NCBI RefSeq assembly: GCF_900091625.1
Contig: NZ_FMIC01000002.1
Location: 2,790,001-2,854,000, forward strand
Length of the DNA: 64,000 nucleotides
Reading direction: 5' to 3'
Source: Micromonospora peucetia
Lineage (GTDB): Bacteria; Actinomycetota; Actinomycetes; Mycobacteriales; Micromonosporaceae
Positions 57,697-64,000 of this stretch are shown here, in pieces. The position numbers were made by a program, and so were the translations under genes. Numbering within the stretch: position 1 is the first letter of the stretch; every line of letters starts with the position of its first letter. Below the pieces are notes generated by a model. The model had not been told where the DNA came from. It saw only the letters and a list, made by a program, of their open reading frames with translations, and ran no database searches.

Positions 57697-58890
57697 GTGG
57701 CGAAGGCTAAGTTCGAGCGGACTAAGCCGCACGTCAACATCGGCACCATTGGTCACATCGACCACGGTAAGACGACGCTGACGGCGGCCATCACCAAGGT
57801 CCTGCACGACCAGTACCCGGACCTGAACCCGTACACGCCGTTCGACGAGATCGACAAGGCGCCGGAGGAGAAGGCCCGCGGCATCACGATCTCGATCGCA
57901 CACGTCGAGTACCAGACCGAGTCGCGGCACTACGCGCACGTCGACTGCCCCGGTCACGCCGACTACATCAAGAACATGATCACCGGTGCCGCCCAGATGG
58001 ACGGCGCGATCCTGGTGGTCGCGGCGACCGACGGCCCGATGCCGCAGACCCGCGAGCACGTGCTGCTGGCCCGTCAGGTCGGCGTGCCGTACATCGTCGT
58101 GGCGCTCAACAAGAGCGACATGGTCGACGACGAGGAGCTCCTGGAGCTCGTCGAGCTCGAGGTCCGTGAGCTGCTCTCGTCGCAGGAGTACCCGGGTGAC
58201 GACCTGCCGGTCGTCCAGGTCTCCGCGCTGAGGGCGCTCGAGGGCGACCCGGTCTGGACCGAGAAGCTGCTCGAGCTGATGAACGCGGTCGACACCGCGA
58301 TTCCGCAGCCGGAGCGCGAGACCGAGAAGCCGTTCCTCATGCCCGTCGAGGACGTGTTCACGATCACCGGTCGTGGCACCGTCGTCACCGGTCGTGTCGA
58401 GCGTGGCGTGCTGCTCCCGAACGAGGACGTCGAGGTTGTCGGCATCCGCGAGAAGGGCTTCAAGACCAAGGTCACCGCGATCGAGATGTTCCGGAAGACC
58501 CTGGACGACGCCCGCGCAGGCGAGAACGTCGGCCTCCTGCTGCGTGGTACCAAGCGCGAGGACGTCGAGCGCGGCATGGTGGTCATCAAGCCGGGCACCA
58601 CGACCCCGCACACGGAGTTCGAGGCGACGGTCTACATCCTCTCCAAGGAGGAGGGCGGCCGGCACACCCCGTTCTTCCAGAACTACCGCCCGCAGTTCTA
58701 CTTCCGGACCACGGACGTCACCGGCGTCGTCACGCTGCCTGAGGGCACCGAGATGGTCATGCCGGGCGACAACACCACGATGACGGTGAAGCTGATCCAG
58801 CCCATCGCCATGGACGAGAACCTCAAGTTCGCGATCCGTGAGGGTGGCCGCACCGTCGGCGCCGGGTTCGTCACCAAGATCATCAAGTGA
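57697..58890 (+). CDS. tuf: Elongation factor Tu
   Basis: A protein of 397 residues from GTG with CAGGAGG upstream. [48 protein letters not shown] and NKSDMVDD are the GTPase motifs; domains 2 and 3 are complete, ending [10 protein letters not shown]. It delivers aminoacyl-tRNA. The 218 bp between fusA and tuf contain small GC palindromes, so tuf probably has its own promoter as well. No second tuf is in the window. Confidence 0.98.
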   Translation: MAKAKFERTKPHVNIGTIGHIDHGKTTLTAAITKVLHDQYPDLNPYTPFDEIDKAPEEKARGITISIAHVEYQTESRHYAHVDCPGHADYIKNMITGAAQMDGAILVVAATDGPMPQTREHVLLARQVGVPYIVVALNKSDMVDDEELLELVELEVRELLSSQEYPGDDLPVVQVSALRALEGDPVWTEKLLELMNAVDTAIPQPERETEKPFLMPVEDVFTITGRGTVVTGRVERGVLLPNEDVEVVGIREKGFKTKVTAIEMFRKTLDDARAGENVGLLLRGTKREDVERGMVVIKPGTTTPHTEFEATVYILSKEEGGRHTPFFQNYRPQFYFRTTDVTGVVTLPEGTEMVMPGDNTTMTVKLIQPIAMDENLKFAIREGGRTVGAGFVTKIIK

Positions 58891-59240
58891 GCTAGGTAAC
58901 CCCGATTAGACCCGCCGCCGGTCGTGCGGCATACTAGTCAGGTTGCGTAACGACAGTTCGCTGCCCGCGTTCGGCTTTCGCTGAACCTCCGGGCGGGAGG
59001 ACAGTCGAGCGTGGGGTGGTTGACGGCCCGTCCGTCAACCACCCTCGCACGGCGTTCAGGTCGCGGTAGTGCGATCGACGCCTTGACCCACCGTGCGGTC
59101 AGAGTCGCTCCGGAGTCCCGGGGCGGAGTCTGGCCCGAGGGCGCGACACGCCCGACCGCGGGGGTCGGCGAAGTGGGCCTGTGCCAGCCGGCACAGGCGC
59201 CCGCAACACAGCGGCATCGAGAGAAGGAACAGAAGCCACC
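58891..59240 (+). promoter_or_regulatory. S10 operon leader with a 13-bp hairpin
   Basis: No gene fits in this 350-bp gap. TACTAG at 58932 may be a -10 box. A perfect 13-bp stem, GGGTGGTTGACGG (59014-59026) with CCGTCAACCACCC (59032-59044), encloses a 5-nt loop in the middle of the leader. In other bacteria the S10 leader is bound by L4 to regulate the operon; this stem is a candidate for such control or for attenuation. Confidence 0.6.
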
Positions 59241-59549
59241 ATGGCGGGACAGAAGATCCGCATCCGGCTCAAGGCCTATGACCACGAGGTCGTCGACTCC
59301 TCGGCTCGGAAGATCGTCGAGACGGTGACGCGTACCGGGGCGCAGGTCGCGGGCCCGGTGCCGCTGCCCACGGAGATCAACCGTTTCTGCGTTATCCGCT
59401 CGCCGCACAAGTACAAGGACTCGCGCGAGCACTTCGAGATGCGCACGCACAAGCGGCTGATCGACATCATCGACCCGACCCCGAAGACGGTCGACTCGCT
59501 CATGCGCCTCGACCTGCCGGCTGGCGTCGACATCGAGATCAAGCTGTAG
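59241..59549 (+). CDS. rpsJ: Ribosomal protein S10
   Basis: A protein of 102 residues: [56 protein letters not shown]10 binds the 30S head and also NusB in antitermination. First gene of the S10 operon. ATG preceded by GAAGGAAC. Confidence 0.98.
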
Positions 59550-59560
59550 GGACCGGACAA

Positions 59561-60226
59561 ATGGACAGGCAAGTCAAGGGGATCCTGGGCGCCAAGCTCG
59601 GCATGACCCAGGTCTGGGACAACAACCGTGTTGTCCCGGTGACCGTGGTCGAGGCCGGCCCGTGCGTCATCAGCCAGGTTCGTAGCGCCGAGAAGGACGG
59701 TTACTCCGCGGTCCAGCTCGCGTACGGCACGATCGACCCGCGCAAGGTCAAGAAGCCGATCAGCGGGCACTACGCGAAGGCCGACGTCGCGCCGCGCCGG
59801 CACATCGTCGAGCTGCGCACCGGCGACGCGGCGGACTACTCACTCGGCCAGGAGATCACGGTCGAGGAGTTCCCGGCCGGCGTCTCCATCGACGTGACCG
59901 GCAAGACCAAGGGCAAGGGCTACGCCGGCCCGATGAAGCGGCACGGCTTCCACGGTCTGCGCGCCAGCCACGGTGTCGAGCGCAAGCACCGCTCGCCCGG
60001 CTCCATCGGCGCCTGCGCCACCCCGGGTCGTGTCTTCAAGGGCACCCGGATGGCCGGCCGGATGGGTGGCGTGCGCTACACCGTTCAGAACCTGACCGTC
60101 CAGGCGGTCGACACCGAGAAGAACCTCCTGCTCGTCCGTGGCGCCATTCCCGGCCCCAAGGGCGCGCTGGTCCTGGTCCGTACCGCGGCCAAGACCAAGG
60201 CGAAGAAGGGCGGTGCGGCCAAGTGA
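59561..60226 (+). CDS. rplC: Ribosomal protein L3
   Basis: A protein of 221 residues with [45 protein letters not shown] and [21 protein letters not shown], conserved near the peptidyl-transferase centre. ATG 11 bp after rpsJ. Stop overlaps rplD. Confidence 0.98.
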   Translation: MDRQVKGILGAKLGMTQVWDNNRVVPVTVVEAGPCVISQVRSAEKDGYSAVQLAYGTIDPRKVKKPISGHYAKADVAPRRHIVELRTGDAADYSLGQEITVEEFPAGVSIDVTGKTKGKGYAGPMKRHGFHGLRASHGVERKHRSPGSIGACATPGRVFKGTRMAGRMGGVRYTVQNLTVQAVDTEKNLLLVRGAIPGPKGALVLVRTAAKTKAKKGGAAK

Positions 60227-60873
60227 CCACCGTTGACGTCCTCACCGTCGAAGGCTCCAAGAGCGGCTCCGTCGAGCTGCCCGCCGACATCTTCGACGTC
60301 CAGGCCAACCTCGCGCTGATGCACCAGGTCGTGGTGGCTCAGCTCGCGGCGGCCCGGCAGGGCACGCACAAGGTCAAGACCCGCGGCGAGGTCGCCGGTG
60401 GCGGCAAGAAGCCGTACAAGCAGAAGGGCACCGGTCGCGCCCGTCAGGGCTCGATCCGCGCGCCGCAGTTCGCCGGCGGTGGCGTCGTGCACGGCCCCGT
60501 GCCGCGCGACTACAGCCAGCGGACCCCGAAGAAGATGAAGGCCGCCGCCCTGCGTGGCGCCCTCTCCGACCGGGCCCGCGCCGGGCAGGTGCACGTCGTC
60601 GAGGCGTTCGTCTCGGGCGAGAAGCCGTCGACCAAGGCCGCTCTGGCCACGCTGGTGAAGCTGACCGAGGCCCGCCGGGTCCTGGTCGTGCTGAGCAGCA
60701 CCGACGAGCTGAACTGGGTGTCGCTGCGCAACGAGCCGCGGGTGCACCTGATCGAGGCCGGCCAGCTCAACACGTACGACGTGCTGGTGGCCGACGACGT
60801 GGTCTTCACCAAGGACGCCCTGGACGAGTTCCTGGGTGTTCCCGCCGAGACCACCGAGGAGGGTGGCAAGTGA
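60223..60873 (+). CDS. rplD: Ribosomal protein L4
   Basis: A protein of 216 residues starting at GTG in a 4-bp overlap with rplC. It has [34 protein letters not shown], the exit-tunnel loop, then [17 protein letters not shown]4 is the autogenous regulator of this operon in several bacteria. Confidence 0.98.
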   Translation: MTTVDVLTVEGSKSGSVELPADIFDVQANLALMHQVVVAQLAAARQGTHKVKTRGEVAGGGKKPYKQKGTGRARQGSIRAPQFAGGGVVHGPVPRDYSQRTPKKMKAAALRGALSDRARAGQVHVVEAFVSGEKPSTKAALATLVKLTEARRVLVVLSSTDELNWVSLRNEPRVHLIEAGQLNTYDVLVADDVVFTKDALDEFLGVPAETTEEGGK

Positions 60874-61172
60874 GCACGATCGCCGACCCGCGCGACATCA
60901 TCGTGGCGCCGGTCGTCTCGGAGAAGAGCTACAGCGAGCTGAACCGTAACTGGTACACCTTCCTGGTGCACCCGGACGCGAACAAGACCGAGATCAAGAT
61001 CGCGATCCAGCAGATCTTCGACGTCCGCGTCCTGACGGTCAACACGCTCAACCGCCAGGGCAAGCGCAAGCGCACCAAGACCGGCTTCGGTCAGCGCAAG
61101 GCCACCAAGCGGGCGATCGTCAAGCTGGCTGACGGTGACCGTATCGAGGCCTTCGGCGGCCCGGTCAGCTGA
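60870..61172 (+). CDS. rplW: Ribosomal protein L23
   Basis: A protein of 100 residues: [56 protein letters not shown]23 sits at the tunnel exit and docks trigger factor and SRP. GTG start in a 4-bp overlap with rplD. Confidence 0.98.
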   Translation: MSTIADPRDIIVAPVVSEKSYSELNRNWYTFLVHPDANKTEIKIAIQQIFDVRVLTVNTLNRQGKRKRTKTGFGQRKATKRAIVKLADGDRIEAFGGPVS

Positions 61173-61184
61173 GGGGTGTAGACA

Positions 61185-62024
61185 ATGGCTATCCGTAAGT
61201 ACAAGCCGACGACGCCGGGCCGGCGTGGCTCCAGCGTCGCCGACTTCGCTGAGATCACCCGGTCGACGCCCGAGAAGTCGCTGCTGGCTCCGCTGCCGAA
61301 GAAGGGCGGGCGTAACGCCCACGGCCGGATCACCGCGCGGCACCACGGTGGCGGTCACAAGCGCCAGTACCGTCTGATCGACTTCAAGCGGGTCGACAAG
61401 GACGGCGTACCGGCGAAGGTCGCCCACATCGAGTACGACCCGAACCGCACCGCGCGCATCGCGCTGTTGCACTACGCCGACGGCGAGAAGCGCTACATCC
61501 TCGCGCCGAAGGACATGAAGCAGGGCGACCGCGTCGAGTCGGGTCCGGGCGCGGACATCAAGCCGGGCAACAACCTGCCGCTGCGCAACATCCCGGTCGG
61601 CACCACGATCCACAACGTGGAGCTGCGTCCGGGTGGCGGGGCCAAGCTGGCCCGCTCGGCCGGTGTCGGCATCCAGCTGCTCGGCCGTGAGGGTGTGTAC
61701 GCGACCCTGCGCATGCCGTCCGGCGAGATCCGGCGGGTCGACGTCCGCTGCCGCGCGAGCATCGGCGAGATCGGCAACGCCGACCAGTCGAACATCAACT
61801 GGGGCAAGGCCGGCCGGATGCGGTGGAAGGGCAAGCGCCCGACCGTCCGTGGTGTCGCGATGAACCCGGTCGACCACCCGCACGGTGGTGGTGAGGGTAA
61901 GACCTCCGGTGGTCGCCACCCGGTCAACCCGCAGGGTAAGCCTGAGGGCCGCACCCGTCGTAAGGGCCAGCCGAGTGACCGGCTGATCGTCCGCCGCCGC
62001 TACGCCACGCGTAAGCGCGGCTGA
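61185..62024 (+). CDS. rplB: Ribosomal protein L2
   Basis: A protein of 279 residues with [35 protein letters not shown] and the strongly conserved [22 protein letters not shown], including the histidine near the peptidyl-transferase centre. ATG 12 bp after rplW. Confidence 0.99.
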   Translation: MAIRKYKPTTPGRRGSSVADFAEITRSTPEKSLLAPLPKKGGRNAHGRITARHHGGGHKRQYRLIDFKRVDKDGVPAKVAHIEYDPNRTARIALLHYADGEKRYILAPKDMKQGDRVESGPGADIKPGNNLPLRNIPVGTTIHNVELRPGGGAKLARSAGVGIQLLGREGVYATLRMPSGEIRRVDVRCRASIGEIGNADQSNINWGKAGRMRWKGKRPTVRGVAMNPVDHPHGGGEGKTSGGRHPVNPQGKPEGRTRRKGQPSDRLIVRRRYATRKRG

Positions 62025-62036
62025 GGGAGATAAGAC

Positions 62037-62318
62037 ATGCCTCGCAGCCTGAAGAAGGGCCCGTTCGTCGACGACCACCTGCTCAAGAAGGTGGAGACGC
62101 AGAACGACAAGGGCTCGAAGAACGTCATCAAGACCTGGTCGCGGCGCTCGACGATCATCCCGGACATGCTGGGTCACACGATCGCCGTGCACGACGGACG
62201 CAAGCACGTCCCGGTGTTCGTGACCGAGGCGATGGTCGGGCACAAGCTCGGCGAGTTCGCGCTGACCCGCACGTTCAAGGGTCACGAGAAGGACGACCGG
62301 AAGAGCCGTCGGCGCTGA
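62037..62318 (+). CDS. rpsS: Ribosomal protein S19
   Basis: A protein of 93 residues: [64 protein letters not shown]. It binds 16S rRNA in the head next to the A site. ATG with GGGAGAT upstream. Confidence 0.98.
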   Translation: MPRSLKKGPFVDDHLLKKVETQNDKGSKNVIKTWSRRSTIIPDMLGHTIAVHDGRKHVPVFVTEAMVGHKLGEFALTRTFKGHEKDDRKSRRR

Positions 62319-62358
62319 CGCCGCGGGCATACGGATAGAGGAACAAGGGGTTACAGCG

Positions 62359-62826
62359 ATGCCAGGAAAGGGCGACGCTCCGGTGCTTCCGGGCGCGCGG
62401 GCGGTTGCGCGGCATGTGCGCATCTCGCCGATGAAGGCGCGCCGGGTGGTCAACCTCGTCCGCGGCCTGCCCGCGAAGGAGGCGCTCACGGTGCTGCAGT
62501 TCGCGCCGCAGGCTGCGAGCGAGCAGGTGTACAAGGTGCTCGCGAGCGCGATTGCCAACGCGGAGAACAACGAGCGGCTGGACCCCGACGCGCTGCTCGT
62601 CAGCGAGGCGTTCGTCGACGAGGGCCCGACCATGAAGCGGTTCCAGCCGCGGGCGCAGGGCCGGGCCTACCGGATCCGCAAGCGCACCTGCCACATCACC
62701 GTCGCGGTCGAGGCGGTGGCGCCGGCCGCGCCGAAGAAGGCGGCCGCGAAGAAGGCGGCCCCGGCGAAGCAGGCGGAGCCGGCCGAGACGGCCGAGACGC
62801 AGAGCAAGACGGAGGGCGCCGAGTAA
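62359..62826 (+). CDS. rplV: Ribosomal protein L22
   Basis: A protein of 155 residues. The core has [32 protein letters not shown]-type helix (here [15 protein letters not shown]), and the tunnel hairpin [22 protein letters not shown]. The C-terminus carries an Ala/Lys-rich extension of about 35 residues ([18 protein letters not shown]) found in actinobacteria. The TAATG overlap couples it to rpsC. Confidence 0.98.
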   Translation: MPGKGDAPVLPGARAVARHVRISPMKARRVVNLVRGLPAKEALTVLQFAPQAASEQVYKVLASAIANAENNERLDPDALLVSEAFVDEGPTMKRFQPRAQGRAYRIRKRTCHITVAVEAVAPAAPKKAAAKKAAPAKQAEPAETAETQSKTEGAE

Positions 62827-63683
62827 TGGGTCAGAAGGTTCACCCGCACGGGTTCCGGCTCGGCATCTCGACCGACTGGAAGTCCCGCTGGTTCGCGGAC
62901 AAGCTCTACAAGGACTACATCGGCGAGGATGTCAAGATCCGCCGCATGATGTCCAAGGGCCTCGAGCGCGCCGGCATTTCCAAGGTCGACATCGAGCGCA
63001 CCCGGGATCGGGTCCGCGTCGACATCCACACCGCCCGGCCGGGCATCGTCATCGGCCGTAAGGGTGCGGAGGCCGACCGGATCCGCGGCGAGCTCGAGAA
63101 GCTGACCGGCAAGCAGGTCCAGCTGAACATCATCGAGGTGAAGAACCCCGAGTCGGACGCGCAGCTCGTCGCACAGGGTGTGGCCGAGCAGCTCTCCAGC
63201 CGGGTCAGCTTCCGTCGGGCGATGCGCAAGGCCATGCAGTCCGCGATGAAGAACCCGGTCTGCAAGGGCATCCGGGTTCAGGTCTCGGGTCGTCTCGGCG
63301 GTGCCGAGATGAGCCGGACCGAGTTCTACCGCGAGGGCCGGGTCCCGCTGCACACGCTTCGGGCCAACATCGAGTACGGCTTCTTCGAGGCCCGTACGAG
63401 CTTCGGCCGGATCGGCGTGAAGGTCTGGATCTACAAGGGCGACGCGGTGCCGGGTCGGGAGACTCCGGCCGAGGCTCCGTCGCGCCCGCGCCGTGACCGT
63501 GGCGACCGCCCCGAGCGGCCGCGTCGTGGCCGGTCCGGCTCGTCCGGAACGACCGCCGGCGGGACCGAGGCCGGCAGGGCCGCTGCCGCGACGACCATCG
63601 CGCAGCAGGCCGAGACGCCGAGTGGTGACGCGGTGGATCCCGCCGCCGTTGCCGCCGCGGCAGAAACGCAGCAGGAGGGCTGA
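62826..63683 (+). CDS. rpsC: Ribosomal protein S3 with long C-terminal extension
   Basis: A protein of 285 residues. [22 protein letters not shown], the KH-domain [22 protein letters not shown], and [31 protein letters not shown] are standard. After GDAVPGR the protein continues for about 70 residues rich in Pro, Arg, Gly and then Ala/Thr, longer than the roughly 230-residue E. coli protein. S3 lines the mRNA entry channel. Confidence 0.98.
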   Translation: MGQKVHPHGFRLGISTDWKSRWFADKLYKDYIGEDVKIRRMMSKGLERAGISKVDIERTRDRVRVDIHTARPGIVIGRKGAEADRIRGELEKLTGKQVQLNIIEVKNPESDAQLVAQGVAEQLSSRVSFRRAMRKAMQSAMKNPVCKGIRVQVSGRLGGAEMSRTEFYREGRVPLHTLRANIEYGFFEARTSFGRIGVKVWIYKGDAVPGRETPAEAPSRPRRDRGDRPERPRRGRSGSSGTTAGGTEAGRAAAATTIAQQAETPSGDAVDPAAVAAAAETQQEG

Positions 63684-63686
63684 CAG

Positions 63687-64000
63687 ATGCTGATGCCGCG
63701 CAAGCCCCCGAAGGGCTTCCGCAAGCCGCACCACCCGGACCGCAGTGGCGCGTCCAAGGGTGGTAACCGGGTGGTGTTCGGCGAGTTCGGGATCCAGGCT
63801 CTCGAGCCGGCGTACGTGACGAACCGCCAGATCGAGGCGGCGCGTATCGCTATGACCCGCCACATCAAGCGTGGTGGCAAGGTCTGGATCACGATCTTCC
63901 CGGACCAGGCCCTCACCAAGAAGCCGGCCGAGACCCGGATGGGTTCCGGTAAGGGTTCGCCCGAGTGGTGGGTCGCCAACGTCAAGCCGGGGCGGGTCCT
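63687..64000 (+). CDS. rplP: Ribosomal protein L16 (partial, runs off the window)
   Basis: The first 104 residues: [81 protein letters not shown]16 shapes the A-site tRNA path of the 50S subunit. ATG 3 bp after the rpsC stop. The end of the gene (about 35 codons) lies beyond the window. Confidence 0.97.
   Translation, partial: MLMPRKPPKGFRKPHHPDRSGASKGGNRVVFGEFGIQALEPAYVTNRQIEAARIAMTRHIKRGGKVWITIFPDQALTKKPAETRMGSGKGSPEWWVANVKPGRV

Overview
The window is high-GC actinobacterial chromosome, most likely from Micromonospora or a close relative in the Micromonosporaceae. This is inferred from very strong GC bias at third codon positions, frequent GTG and some TTG starts, a TTG-started rpoB, and a gene order thrT-metT-rpmG-hadA-hadB-trpT-secE-nusG-rplK-rplA that follows the mycobacterial one without hadC. 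No rRNA genes and no CRISPR array are present.

Region 1 (1-3.2 kb, minus strand) is a compact type VII-secretion-style toxin-immunity locus: a YbaB-like protein, a small WXG100/EspC-like protein, a WXG100-like N-terminal domain with membrane helices, an HNH-type nuclease toxin in a separate overlapping frame, and two SUKH-like immunity proteins. Region 2 (3.3-11 kb) holds proBA, an alkyltransferase-like DNA repair protein, an MFS symporter with a PLP-dependent decarboxylase, and a SigE-family sigma factor with a membrane-bound partner. Region 3 (11-25 kb) is a partial complex I locus (nuoB, C, H, I, J, K, L, M, N) without nuoA, D, E, F or G and broken by unrelated genes. The nuoL-M-N part is joined by 20-codon mini-ORFs lying inside a duplicated element. 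Region 4 (25-34.6 kb) is a variable zone: htpX, an MFS transporter, a decayed RepSA-type replication gene, orphan genes, a CDF metal exporter with a divergent ArsR regulator, yajQ, tRNA-Tyr, and three copies of the 3' end of a tyrosine-recombinase gene interleaved with small genes. It reads as the remains of actinomycete integrative and conjugative elements (AICEs).

Region 5 (34.6-64 kb) is core genome. It carries a membrane GAF-GGDEF-EAL protein, tRNA-Thr, tRNA-Met, rpmG, a HadAB-like dehydratase, tRNA-Trp, secE-nusG, rplK-rplA, a two-gene ABC transporter, rplJ-rplL, rpoB-rpoC, two small membrane proteins, the str operon (rpsL, rpsG, fusA, tuf), and the start of the S10 operon (rpsJ, rplC, D, W, B, rpsS, rplV, rpsC, rplP), which runs off the right edge. 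Promoters and hairpin leaders can be read upstream of rplJ, rpoB, rpsL and rpsJ.

The most unusual signals are the split toxin with its overlapping reading frames, the stop-start mini-ORF relay inside the nuo operon, and the serial integrase relics beside tRNA-Tyr. All assignments come from reading sequence and remembered family motifs; no database search was run.
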